Below, one piece after another: positions 20,189 to 31,660 of a stretch of 64,000 nucleotides of DNA. The stretch's first letter is position 1. The number at the start of each line of letters is the position of its first letter. The stretch is from Erpobdella octoculata (taxonomy: Eukaryota > Annelida > Clitellata > Hirudinida > Erpobdellidae), in NCBI GenBank assembly GCA_963978895.1, contig OZ022246.1:8408142-8472141 (forward strand), written 5' to 3'. A model generated the notes under the pieces. That model did not search any database. It was not told the DNA's origin and saw nothing but the letters and a program-made list of their open reading frames with translations. The translations under genes and the position numbers were made by a program.

Positions 20189-22636
20189 ATGGATGTTACT
20201 AAGTTTGAGAATTCTCATCCAACTTTATATAAAAAGCTGGATGAAAGAATTATCACATTAAGTGACACGGACGAATTAATCCGAGATCCCATTGATGCCA
20301 GAGAAGTGTTTGATATCCTTTGTTTTGTTCTTCTTGGCTGGCTTTTTAACTTTTAACTGACTTTTAAACTTTTAACTTTTTAATTAAATAACTATTTACT
20401 TTTTAACTATGATTCTTAGACATTGTCACTTGGTCCTTGTTATTGCAAAATAGATAAGCTTGGTCTTTTTAGATATTTTGCTATTGCTCAATATTTTTAT
20501 TTTTATTCCTTTACAATATTGTATACATCTTATTCGCAATATCTCGGATCCTGAACATCTTCTTCTAACATTAGAAGAATTGAATGTGGTTGAAGAAAAG
20601 TTAGTAGAGGTATTTTGCAGTTTTTGTTTTTTGGATAAATATGTTAAACTATTGGTTGGGGACCGAATTGCCGGACACGATCTCGACTGAATTACGGAAC
20701 TTTGAGTTTGCGTAATATCGCATATTAATAAATTCAAGTTACGTCATCGAGTGTCTGCAGTCTTTACTTACATAATCAGATAGAACACATTTGTATAGTT
20801 AGGCAATATGTTATTGTTTAAACATGCTTCGTTAAATTATTTTTAACAAATGTTCTTTTTCTTCAGGTAAACGATCACTGCAACCATGTTCATGTTTCCT
20901 TCACTCCAACCATTCCGCATTGCAGTATGGCAATTATCATTGGATTGTGCTTGAAAGTCAAATTGATGAGGTCACTACCTCCTAAATTTAAGGTAACGTA
21001 TCAATCTTGTCTTAAATTCAGAATCTTTTTTATGGCTGTTGTAAATTTCTGATCAAATATAATTGCAAAATCATCTATTACCTTATATATAAATCAATTT
21101 AAAACTGTTTAAGTATAAAAGAAAGTACATTTTGTGACTTTACTCTCTTCACCTGCAAATTTTTAAACCAATTCTAAACTTTAGGTCAATGTGGAGATTA
21201 CGCCAGGTGCCCATGTCTCTGAATCAGCAAGTAATACTATAATTTGAATTGTGTTTGCATGTGCAAAGATTCACTGGTTTATAAAAAAAAATTACAAAAG
21301 TCCTCGTAGTATATCAAAGTACTTCAGCATTTTATTGGATAATGCATTAATCAATCAATCAAATTTATTTAACGCCAATGCTTAGTTTTCCGATATTTAT
21401 TCAGTTATAAATGAATATGATTAAAAAATTAATTATGTAATTATTACAATTTATACTTTATAAATAAAATTGACTGTATTTTTTTATATATTTCTTGATG
21501 TCCAAACATTGTTGTTTATATTGGGCTAAAATGCAAACTAAATTTCAAATAACTTTTTAAATAGTCCTTTTTGGATTTTTATTTTAAAATTTATCAGTTT
21601 TATAATTCAATTGACTAATATTACCCTTATTTTAAATTCATTATTAATCGCAATGAACAGTAGCTAAGATTTAATGCAAAAAACCCTCTCTACGTTGTCT
21701 AATTTTCTAGCTTATTTTCCTCATCAACCAGCCAGCTGGCCAAAGTGTTTTATTAAGCTCCCTTTTTTAGAAATAAGTGCTAAAAATGCACTTACTAACT
21801 TTTTAGCAATAAGTTAACATGCAAGTAAAACAATTAAGAAAAGGCATTTTAAAGGATGCACATGTAAATCCTTTTTATATTCTTTGTATTAACTTACCCA
21901 TTGTATGCTTGCTTGTATCATCAGACAGCAGCAATTTCGGAATTTACCCATTTCTCGTTGACCGATCAAGCTGAAAAGTTGCGTATAAATTTGTCGTAAA
22001 TACAATACCTTCTATTAAATTTTCAGATTTATAGGACAGTTTAAAATGGCCCTATTTCCTGCTGCTTTCTATAAACAAATCACTTCTAAGATGTTCACTG
22101 GGTCCCATGAAATGTTCTGCTCTATCGATTTTAATATACATAACTTAGTTGAAAAATTCTTTTTGAATTTTTAATCACTCTGTTTTTCACTGTTACTTCT
22201 TTCCATATTGATTCGAAACTTTCTTATATTTTTCAATCCTCACATCACATTAATAAGACTGTATTCAATGTTTTTTTCTATTTTATAGACTTTTATAATC
22301 ATCAAAATAAGTAGTAAAAATTATTAGCTGCCGATTTAAACAAAATATAAAGGATTTTTAATAAAAGTTTTTTACGGTTCACTTGTTTTGCATGAAAATG
22401 TGTGAAGCCAGTTAGCCTTTTACGGTAAACTTTTTTTTAAGATTTGTGAAACCAGTTAGTCTTTCCTCGAGTAAGCACGGTAATTTTTATCAATAATTTC
22501 GCTCTCCACCAAAGTTTAACTTTTTTTTAAATCAGTCAACAAACAATTAGCTGACAAAGAAAGGGTCATGGCAGCATTGGAAAAGCCCTCAGTTTTGGAA
22601 AAAGTTAATCAATGTCTAACTGAAAGAAAAAACTGA
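20189..22636 (+). CDS. CIAO2B: Cytosolic iron-sulfur assembly component 2B (MIP18 family), 5 exons
   Basis: Exons: 20189-20312, 20527-20609, 20867-20992, 21185-21230, 22536-22636; joined they give 159 residues, close to the human protein (163). CIAO2B is part of the CIA targeting complex (with CIAO1 and MMS19) that hands Fe-S clusters to cytosolic and nuclear proteins. Family signatures are clear: [42 protein letters not shown] with the conserved cysteine, [30 protein letters not shown], and [15 protein letters not shown] near the end. The ATG at 20189 was chosen because homology starts there, although the frame is open upstream. Intron 1 is unusual (own entry). Introns 2-4 are GT-AG; intron 4 is 1305 bp and holds a LINE-like tail at about 21340-21390. 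It converges with the aminotransferase gene. Confidence 0.95.
20313..20526 (+). other. CIAO2B: CIAO2B intron 1: candidate U12-type AT-AC intron
   Basis: The intron starts ATATCCTTT, which equals the U12 AT-AC donor consensus, and ends AC. A branch-site match TTCCTTTAC lies at 20506-20514 (consensus TTCCTTAAC, one difference), with its A 13 nt before the intron end, inside the usual 10-16 nt range. Removing 20313-20526 restores the family sequence F-D-L-I-R exactly. A GT-AG alternative (20322-20472) stays in frame but would add 21 hydrophobic residues unknown in this family and has a poor donor. Confidence 0.88.
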
Positions 22637-22676
22637 ATTTTTTTATATTTAGGTTTTCTTTTCTTTTTTGTTGATG

Positions 22677-22686
22677 AATAAATAAA
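22677..22686 (+). terminator. Polyadenylation signals of CIAO2B
   Basis: Two overlapping AATAAA hexamers about 40-50 nt after the stop codon. Confidence 0.6.
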
Positions 22687-23496
22687 CTTTTAATTAAAAC
22701 TTGTTCAGTTAAATGCTTGTTCAGTTATATATGCAGAGTTGCACAATTCTTAGCTTATCACCTAGTGGTTTTATTTAGGAGTGGTAATCAACTTTAACAG
22801 TAAATTTTTATGTCCTTTTCCAAATAGTCAATTTGGATGGCTTACGACAAAATAGACTGTTTATTAATGTGTTTTCTGTATACAGTTTTTGTTGTAAGGA
22901 GATGCTATATACATTTTCATACTGTTGAGTAAAAATAATTGTCCAACAGCTTTTTTTATCTGTATGATAAATTTTGATTGCATTTAATATCATGTATAAG
23001 TATTCAATTTAAGCCAAAATATAAAAATATAAGACAATTACATGCATCTCTGAAGTAAGATATTATTTCTAAATTATTATTCCTATCCGTCCCTTTTTTT
23101 TAATGTATCCAACTTTGCTACAACCATATAATACTGTATAAAACATGAACATTCAGAGACAAAATGATATACTGCCTTGTCTAGCTCATTTAAGAAACTG
23201 AAAAATGTTTTTTATTTATTTATTGGTTTATTTATCCAACACTTGTTTGCTGTATATCAGCTATTTGAATTGCATGTAAACAAAGTCAAGAAATATAAAT
23301 AAAATATGCTAATTGTCATGGATCTTGGCAAACTAAGGATACACAATTTGTTAATTGTCATGAATCTTTGCAAGCTAAGGATACACAATTTGTTGATTGA
23401 GTTCTCTGAGCAACCAAAATGACTAAAAATATAATAGTTAAGAAAAAGTGGTTTGGACATCCTAAATAGCAATTTATCATTATAGATCAAACAGAT
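22687..23496. other. Convergent intergenic spacer
   Basis: It separates the 3' ends of CIAO2B and the aminotransferase. It includes a short direct duplication around 23310-23395 (GGATACACAATTTGTT) and TTTATT repeats at 23209-23233, which on the minus strand offer AATAAA signals for the aminotransferase. No gene is seen. Confidence 0.6.
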
Positions 23497-25874
23497 TTAG
23501 CCACAAGACTCATCCTCTTTTGCTAGAACAAGAATTGCATCAACAAGCTTCTGATAATCCTCGAGTGTGTTGTATACATTGGCAGAAATACGAACCCATG
23601 GTTTACCAAGGATTGTCACAAAGCAGCCTTGTATCTTGAATTTTTCCCACATGTCAGCCATCAGTTCAGGAAGGTCGCGGACAAAAACCTACAGTGGAGT
23701 TTAAATATTAAAGCTAACATAAGATTCATAACTAAAGTTAATATAATTGGATAGGGCTTTTTGAGCAATATTTTATTTTACCAAATATAATAGGATGATT
23801 TCTTACATCAACTGCATCTGTTTTAGGTAATGTGTACTTCTTGAGTATTGGAATTCTTACAAGTCTCATACAAGGAGCTTTCATTTCTTGAGGTAGTGGA
23901 AAATGTTCTGTCTGCAATTGTTCAACTAGAAGATTTGCTCCTTGTTCCACCAATGATTTTGAATAATTATTAATGAGTTCCTTAAAAAATGTATAACATA
24001 ATATTAAATCAAAGTTATTTGAACTTTCATAGAAATTGTAAGCATGCATACAAATCCACCAATGCTGTTGTAGAATTCAATAGTTTTCTCTGACGTATAG
24101 AAAGTCGTATCGTCAGCTGTTCCCTGATAGTAAAACATTTCAGAAAGTTTTCCCTCCAAATTCAACTTGGAAATAATGGAAGGAAATACTTTTGAGTGAA
24201 ATTTTGGATCTACCCACAATACTGCACACCCTCTTGGAGCATAACACCACTTATGTAAGTTACCTTAAGTAAGTAAAAAAGTCAATATTTTGGATAACTG
24301 TAAATGTTTTTCATCTATGAAAGAAATGAATAAACCTGAAAAGAAATCACAGCCCAAATTCTCAAGATTCAGTAACATCTGTCCAGGAGCATGAGCGCCA
24401 TCCACCACCACAAGTTTGTCAAACTGTCTGCACACTTTGATCAAGTCATTTAACGGCATCAGGGCTGGTGGCATACTCGATATGTAATCTGTCAGTAGTT
24501 AGCACAAATTCTATGCAAAAGTTCTGCAAGTCAAATTATTAAATCAGTTAGTTACCTAATATTACCAGCTTTATGTTAGGATGTTTTCTCAGCATGTTCT
24601 CATACAGGTCAATAACTTCTTGGCAGTACTTTAATGGATATGGAAACGGAACATATCGCACGATAACACCTTATGAATAAACAAGTAAGAATGTTAATAA
24701 AAAATATATTCAAATACTATTTTGCAATTATGTTTGTTCAAATAAACATTTCCAAATTCATATAACTTTGAAAAAAATCTTGGAAGATGATTATTGAATG
24801 GAAAATTGAACTGAATTTCACCTTTGGTGTGGGCCACAAACTTGACAATATTTTTAACTGCTTCATATGTCCAAGAGTTTATTAGAATTTCATCCCCAGG
24901 TTTCCATTCCAACGATCGTAGTACACAATTTATTCCTAAGTTTTGAATCAAATGATGCAAAAACGCAATATTAATAAGAAAACGAATATAAAGTTCACCT
25001 GTTGTAGTGTTGTCAACAAAAACTAGATTTTCTTTTTTCGATCCTAAAAATTCTGATACAGCAGCCACATTTGTATCCCACATGGAGCGAATATTTTGGC
25101 GAAACCAAACATCTGGCTGATCCTCCATTTTCTTTAGAAGACTATAATTAAATTATTGAAAGCTTGGGTTGTATTGATCTTGATGAACATTGTAACTTGT
25201 GGGCACAGAAACAATCAGATCTACCACGTGATAGAACAAGAAATATAATATAGAATAATATTATTTATTCAATAATTATATGGGCAATATGTGCAGGTTA
25301 AATTTTTTTATTGAAATGAATTACAAACATTTAAACAAAGATTCAACTAAAAACGCAACAGCAATTATCCAGTTATTGCAGCAAATGATATTTCCAAGAA
25401 AATCACATTCAGTCTGCTTCAAATTTTACTTCCATTATTTACTTTAGAAATGATAATTTTATTTTTTGTTCATTCAGAATTGATTATTTGTGCATTTTAT
25501 GTAAATATGTCAGCAGGTTTTTCAATTAAAAACTTCAGCAAACTATTAACTTGCTAAAAATAATACACAAAATTATATTTTTTTATTTGTAGCTTTTTGG
25601 TAAGTTAATGCAAACTTAACCTATTAATGTTTCATAGTTATTTAATAAATTCGATCTTAGAAAATAAAGGGTCACTAGTTTATGGGCAGGGTAAAAAGTG
25701 ACAGAAGTCTTACTCAAGTCTGAATTGGAATGGTTCTTTTCCTGCTGTTCCAAAAGATCCGTGGTTCAGAAAAGTGTGTGAAGAATTTAAGAGAAATCTC
25801 TCGTTCATTATTTGCTTACCGTATTCTTTCATAATTGATGCTATTTTTGGAGTACTTCTGATCAAAAAAATCAT
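23497..25874 (-). CDS. Class V aminotransferase, isopenicillin-N-epimerase-like, 8 exons
   Basis: Exons on the minus strand: 25874-25714, 25141-24999, 24935-24822, 24669-24556, 24488-24336, 24263-24052, 23980-23807, 23688-23497; all phases fit and give 420 residues without a stop. It is a pyridoxal-phosphate fold-type I enzyme. Visible motifs: N-terminal FLNHGSFGTAGKEP, VDNTTTGINCVLRS (cofactor phosphate region), LEWKPGDEIL, VVVDGAHAPGQ with the cofactor-ring aspartate, DFFSGNLHKWCYAPRG with the Schiff-base lysine (NLHKW), and C-terminal WVRISANVYNT with the carboxylate-binding arginine. Relatives include bacterial and fungal isopenicillin N epimerases and hercynylcysteine sulfoxide lyases; the true substrate here is unknown. 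Seven GT-AG introns show it is a settled nuclear gene. Exon 1 and upstream DNA are duplicated at 1738-2385. Confidence 0.92.
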
Positions 25875-26215
25875 TCTTATAAGAAATAAATTTAAAAACC
25901 ACTCATTGTCGCAAGTTTAAAAACTATGTTAACCTCTTTTCAACAATTTCCTCACAGTTGCAAATTTTGTAAGTGAATCCGTTTTAAGACAAACAGAAAT
26001 TAAATTACTCAAGTTAGGCTTAAGTTAAACTAGGTTGACTCTCACAACACGGTACGTCGACACGTTCTTATAAACAAGAACATGCTTTCTCTCGCTTTCT
26101 ATTTATTCGATCACTCGTGAACAGGCTATGTTTTAATATGGTTCACGCATGTTATCGCTTTAAATTCACCGTCTTTCATCTATAATGACTAACAGTGTAA
26201 CGGCGACCTCCCCCC
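25567..26215. repeat. Duplicated block, copy 2 (original locus)
   Basis: Includes part of intron 1, exon 1 and about 340 bp upstream of the aminotransferase. It matches 1738-2385. The promoter of the gene should lie in 25875-26215; no sure TATA box was picked out. Confidence 0.85.
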
Positions 26216-26634
26216 TTTTATATTACACCTGATAATAGTCAAGCCTGGCCTCAAGCCACTTGTCTATGATGAAAACAAACACTGTCAATTGGTAATAATA
26301 ACTAGTAATAAGTAGGGGCGACATTTCAACAAATCCAAGGGGTTGTAAATAAACGGGAAATTCGTCTTTAACACCGCATTGGTCCCATACGAATATGTTC
26401 GCTGGGCTTTATTTTTTTGCAACTTTTTTCTTTATAAAATCCTTGAGGGGGGAGGGGACAATTCTCTCTTCCCCAAATGACGCCCCTGGTAATAAGCAGA
26501 ACTCAATTGGCATATTCAATTATTTAGCATTTGTTATTGAAGTCCGTATTCCTAGTTGACATCAGAGATGTCCATGAGTCTACTTTGTTGACCTGTACAT
26601 TTCTCAGAAAGTGGTCTAACCTGACCTGTACCAA

Positions 26635-26707
<73 letters not shown>

Positions 26708-26735
26708 GTGTGTGTGTGTGTGTGTTTATAGTAGA
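26216..26735. other. Spacer with TA/TG microsatellite
   Basis: The stretch 26636-26727 is a TA array passing into TATG and TG units. The rest has no gene that I can see. Confidence 0.7.
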
Positions 26736-27090
26736 CTAGCAGTGCCCGTCGCGGCTTCGCTCACTCGAAAATAGAGAATTTGAACCGTGCATTCATAGTA
26801 GAGTAGGCCCAATTTTTACGGCCCGGCTGGTCAGTCTAATTTGGGCCTGGTCTGTTTTTACAGGCCTAAAATTTCTATATAATTGGCGAAAAATCTCGGC
26901 CTGTCACCTTGACTTCCGGTTTGGCCCGGCTCGTATGAAGACCCTAAAATCACGGTCTGGCCCGCCCGTGCAGTACCCAAATCCATAGACCCGGTCCGTG
27001 ATGAACTGGATTCAGTAACTGGGACAGTACCACAAAAGTTGGAAACTAGGGTAATTTTTCAAAAAATAATGAAACACGTATCTTATTATC
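26736..27090 (-). mobile_element. Helitron family 2 3' end, minus strand
   Basis: It begins (as minus-strand 3' end) with CTAG at 26736-26739, then GCAGTGCCCGTCGCGGCTTC, the complement of the terminal GC hairpin. The GGCCCGGCC-type segments match 7290-7650. The element is cut off near 27090 where sequence unlike the family begins. Confidence 0.65.
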
Positions 27091-28079
27091 AGTGGCGGAT
27101 CAAGGAATTTCGTAAGGGGGCCCGAAACTTTTTTCAGTTTTTTTTTTCAATTTTGATTGCTGTCGTTATAAAGTCCGTTGTAAGATATCTTGAATGTTTT
27201 ATTTAGTAAAACCAAACAAAAAGAATCAAAATTAAACTTTTAATCTACTCGCATTTTTCCCCTCTTTTTTCTCTTTTTCTTTTTTTCTGGAGCAACATCA
27301 ACACAAAGCACCTCTTTTTTCATCGTAGAGTTAGGTCATCAGACACTTAAAAGCTAAAATTAAGTGAACCATGAAAAACTTTTGCAATTAGGAGGCTACT
27401 AATGATTTGCAATTTTTTGATGATAACAAGTCTATAAAATAGAAAAACCTTGACCACATTCTTCTAAATACATGATATGTGAAATATGTGTAAATTGAAA
27501 ATATAATAAACTTTCGAATCAATAGGAAAAAAACTAAGTTTTTATTATAACTTTTTACTTTAAAAAATCAAATATCGATTTCATTGAATAAACTAAAAAC
27601 TGGTGGTTCATTTCTTTACAGAAAAGTTCAAACCTCTGAATCTTCAACTTTACACTTCTCAGGCCAATTTTGGAACCTCATTTCTATTTCTTGGGGGCCC
27701 AAAACTACGTCAGGGAACCCACTGAAAAGTCAGAAAGAGAATACCCTCTCTGCTCCCTCAAAATTGACGTCACTGAACTTACATATTTTATTCATATTAC
27801 AAATTATTACTGTTTTAAGAATGTTGAGCCGTCTAAACTTATTTAGAAAAAGGAAAGTATCATTTTCAACTTTTTTGCTGGATCTGCTGGTGAAAATCTA
27901 AGTGTTTCTTGAAAATTTGAATTATATTTTGTATTAAATTTGTTTTTTGCCTAGAGCTTACTATATTATTTGTTAAATTTAACTTTACTTAACCTCGTGA
28001 TGATTCAATGCGTATTGGAATCCTTTTTGCGTTTGTAGACAATTTTATATCTGAGCTCGCTAGATTTAATGATTAGATT
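27091..28079. other. Intergenic, no gene recognised
   Basis: Starts with CAGTGGCGGATCAAGGAATT, a motif also found at 8788. Otherwise it is AT-rich sequence with short open frames of no recognised type. Confidence 0.4.
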
Positions 28080-28204
28080 TACTGCAGAGTAATAAATTGT
28101 GTATCAGCGTTGGCCCAAAGTTTAGCTGTTTTCTATGCCAAAATACAATCAGCTAACTCGTGGGAACTTTACCTTATTAATGGTATTGATACAATGTTGA
28201 TCAC

Positions 28205-28440
28205 ACGCGTGAGCGACGTATAGGCTCGGAGGAGACTCAGGTCTTTATTTTCATGTTTCCTCCTCATTCCTGCAACTCGTTCAAACAACGCTGGAAACAG
28301 AATTTTTCCGGTTGCTGGACCAAGGCTCTGGAATTGCCTTTCACCAAATGTCACAATCACAGCTACATCTAAACAATTTAGGAAGGCTCTCAAGACACAC
28401 CTGCTTGTACGCCACATTAAAGATTGTCAAACTGATTTGA
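28205..28440 (+). mobile_element. 3' end of a LINE (C-terminus of ORF2)
   Basis: The plus strand encodes GNRIFPVAGPRLWNCLSP and FRKALKTHLLVRH, the typical ending of CR1/L2-type ORF2 proteins (AGPRLWNSLP...FK..LKTHLF). It is 5' truncated and followed by a TTGATTTGATTT tail. The preceding 28080-28204 is the dispersed repeat shared with 8525-8660, perhaps part of the same family. Confidence 0.6.
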
Positions 28441-29325
28441 TTTGATTTCAGTTTCCGTTAACTTAAATAACATTCACTACCAAAATTCAACCTGACCCAC
28501 GGTTCGACTCGACCAGTGGAGATACTGGAGATACATCATTGCATCATGTTAACTTCTAGCCACACAGTGCCAGATGATATAGGTACCTACTCAACCCAAG
28601 AAGCACTTCGCCCACCGTTAAATCTGAAAAATTGCCTCGCGTTCTCTTTGAAATTTATAACAGATTTTAAATTGTACACGAGTGATTTTTATGCACACCT
28701 TTATCATAACCGTCATTTGTTATCCTTATTTCCCATAGTTTGAAAACAGAAATTAAATCATTATTATTTGATTTTCATACCAACATAAAATTCATCAAAC
28801 TGTATGCAAGTTCTCGGATCATTATCTTCACGATCACGATCTACAAAACGATTTGACCTTTGAAAGAAACACGATAATCTTTCTTTGCAGCTGTCATGCA
28901 AGAATTTTTTCTGATCCTGGCAAGGGGTGTAGTAACTGCAATACTAATGCACTCTGTCCATCGATAGTTGATTTCCTTACCATATAGTGCGCTTTTGTGA
29001 CTTTTATTTTGTATAAAAGCGCTATATAAAAAACCTGTATAATAATAGTTCGTTTGGAAGGCACGAAGAGGACTGCCTATATAGTGTTACTACTGTTTAT
29101 TTAATAAATTTAGTCTTCACTGAATGCAAAATATAAATATAAAGTTTTAACCAAATGTTTAATGACCTAGTTAACAATTTGTGGCAATACATGAACAATA
29201 AAATTATTGGAAGTATGTATATGATAATTCATGGATGCATTGATTTAGATTTTTAGACGCTTCTTAGAAAAACCTTCCTGTAATTCAAGTTTTATCACAA
29301 TCTTATCAAGATAAAATTAAGATTA
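28441..29325. other. Spacer with a LINE-like tail
   Basis: At 28990-29030 the phrase TATAAAAGCGCTATATAAAA resembles the 3' end common to CR1/L2-type LINEs. No coding part is recognised. Confidence 0.4.
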
Positions 29326-29990
29326 ACTTCTTCTTGTGTGTACTTCACATTGAAGTTAACACTTACATTGATTAATTGAAAGAATAACACAAATTAAAAT
29401 TGAGCGTGGTGTAAGTTATTGGGATATATAACCTATTAATAGAAGGCGCGATCCTAGGATTTTCTGGTGGGGGTGTAAATTTATTGTTGATACAATAAAT
29501 ATATAGAGTTAGTCAGAACCAGACATGAAAAGCATAAATCTAATGACACTTCAATAACATGTTGTGATATATTATTAATTATTATTACCAATATTCCAAG
29601 TAAAACAAGCAAGTTTTCGAAGCTAGTGAAAATAATAAAATGTCATAAAAATCTACTTCTTCTTGTGTGTACTTCACATTGAAGTTAACACTTTCATTGA
29701 AGTTAACACTTACATTGATTAATTGAAAGAATAATACAAATTTAAATTGAGCGTGGTGTAAGTTATTGTGATATATAACCTATTATAGAAGGCGCGGTCC
29801 TAGGATTTTCTGGTGGGGGTGATAAATTTATTGTTGATACAATAAATATATAGAGTTAGTCAGAACCAGACATGAAAAGCATAAATGACACTTCAATAAC
29901 ATGTTGTGATATATTATTAATTATTATTACCTATATACCAAGTTTTCGAAGCTAATGAAAATGATAAAATGTCATAAAAATACAGTTTTC
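29326..29990. repeat. Tandem duplication of about 330 bp
   Basis: The sequence from CTTCTTCTTGTGTGTACTTC through GAAGGCGCG(A/G)TCCTAGGATT to TAAAATGTCATAAAAAT occurs twice in direct order, starting near 29326 and 29656. Copies differ by small indels; the second also repeats CATTGAAGTTAACACTT. Confidence 0.85.
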
Positions 29991-30143
29991 TTTTTGTCAA
30001 AGAAAAATTGTTTATCACGTTTTCTATAGAAATAACGTGTTCCCTGTTTATGTACATAAGGCTATAATAATCTGGTGAGACGTTAGTCGCTCATTGTAGA
30101 GCGCAAGTTCGATTTCAGAATTTTTATGGCGTTGAAACAACGC

Positions 30144-30428
30144 TCAGCTGCTATGCACAATAAATTTCGAAAAGCGTTTTGATACATTTGCCAACACCTC
30201 TATTATGACAGATGAAGTGGAACTTTCTTCAGCTACTTTTGGTTCAGCTTTTTGCGTTGCAACTAACAAGTTGTCTCTATACTCTGAAAAGTTCAAAATA
30301 AACTTTTGATAAAGTTCTTCTTTATAGCACCTGATGAAGTCGCCATACACCTCGAAAATTTTTTCGAATTTTCCAAAATCAATTTTCTTGCCAAGTGGGA
30401 AGAAAAAAAGCCAATTCTCATGTTTCAT
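30144..30428 (-). pseudogene. Unrecognised open frame, possibly transposase-derived
   Basis: The 94-residue frame is charged and helix-prone (KIDFGKFEKIFEVYGDF, NFSEYRDNLLVATQKA). It has no motif that I can name. It lies in repeat-rich DNA with no neighbours of known function. It may be a relic of a hAT or other transposase. Confidence 0.25.
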
Positions 30429-30835
30429 TGAATTTTTCTTTCACGTGCACGATAACGGCATCAAGATATGGAAACCATATACAATATACTTTGAGACTTT
30501 GTTTTAAATAATTTATTTCTTTCTCATTTAAACTCGCTGCTGAATGCTGAAGAATGATGCTGTTACCTCTACCTCACTGCTGAATGCTGAAGCATGATGC
30601 TGTTACCGACCTGCTGATCGAGGTTTTGTTAATTGAATTCCAGCAATTTTCGCAAGTTGCTGAGCTTGTGTAAAAACGCTAAGTTCAACTCATTGCAAGC
30701 ACTATCATCACAACGCTATTCTTGGAGGCGCTTATTTACTCGTATGGGTACTTTCAACCATGGCACTTCTTTTGGCTAAGTCTACTTTGGAGACTGCAAG
30801 CGTCTTGAGAGGTTCAATGACAGGGACATGACATG

Positions 30836-30990
30836 ACTTCCTGCATCTCTTACTAACTCTACTTCTCTCACTGTTTTCCATCGTGAACTTAAAACATATC
30901 TGTTTATTCTGTTTAATCAGTTTATGTCCGAGCGTTATTGAACGCAACGGAAATAGCGCTATACAAATGCAATTTGATTGATTGATTGAA
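30836..30990 (+). mobile_element. LINE 3' end with TGAT tail
   Basis: Plus-strand translation gives LPASLTNSTSLTVFHRELKTYLF before a stop, closely like the minus-strand copy at 57356-57646. It then has GCGCTATACAAATGCAA and a TTGATTGATTGA tail, the usual end of CR1/L2-like LINEs. It is strongly 5' truncated. Confidence 0.7.
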
Positions 30991-31029
30991 AGTTTCCACT
31001 AAACGAACATTTTCAAAAAAATTCGTAAT

Positions 31030-31134
31030 TATAATATTTTAAATTTAGTTATTTCTGAATTATATATTTTTTTACAAACTTTTATTTAGGTTACAAACTT
31101 TTATTTAGGTTACAAACTTTTATTTAGGTTACAA

Positions 31135-31225
<91 letters not shown>

Positions 31226-31660
31226 CTTTCTCTGTAAGCAAATCTTGCAAGTAAAATTTAACCAGCTTTTTGACTAGCTTTCACCGTAGCTTTATATTGG
31301 ATGACAATACATGATTCAATTAAAAAAAAAGTTTGTGTTGAAAATCTTGTTTTTTTCTTTACTTGTTTATTATGGATTATCTCTTTTATTACAAACTTTT
31401 ATTTATGTTACAATCTCTGTTTGTGTGTGTGTGTGTGGCTTTCTCTGTACCTACGCAAATCTTGCAAGTAAAATTTAACCAGCTTTTTTGACTAGCTAGG
31501 AATCTGAAACTTTCAGCATATAGCTTTAAATTGGATGACAATACATGATTCAATTAAGAAAAAAAACTTAATTTGAACATCTTTCGTATTTCTAAATCGA
31601 GTGTATTTGAAATTAAAGTTTGTGTTAAAAAAAACTCGTTTTTTCCTTTACTTGTGCCAT
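31030..31660 (-). repeat. Repeat family Y, two inverted copies with a GT array
   Basis: The minus strand carries the family Y sequence twice: about 31080-31370 and 31385-31660. The first copy holds a GT array (31137-31224) at the place where other copies have short CACACA. A 22 bp phrase (TTACAAACTTTTATTTAGG type) is tandemly repeated three times at 31070-31135. Confidence 0.7.

Noticed and set aside
20313..20472. Conventional GT-AG splicing of CIAO2B intron 1 (20322-20472)
   Set aside because: It stays in frame but inserts 21 hydrophobic residues into a strongly conserved motif and has a weak donor; the AT-AC model fits both homology and U12 consensus. Kept as a testable alternative.
23497..25874. 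Bacterial contamination or very recent horizontal transfer of the aminotransferase
   Set aside because: Seven spliceosomal introns with matching phases and AT-rich flanks place it firmly in the nuclear genome.
27091..27774. A possible transposon starting CAGTGGCGGATC and ending GACGTCACTG
   Set aside because: The ends agree only in the first few bases and no 8 bp target duplication was found.
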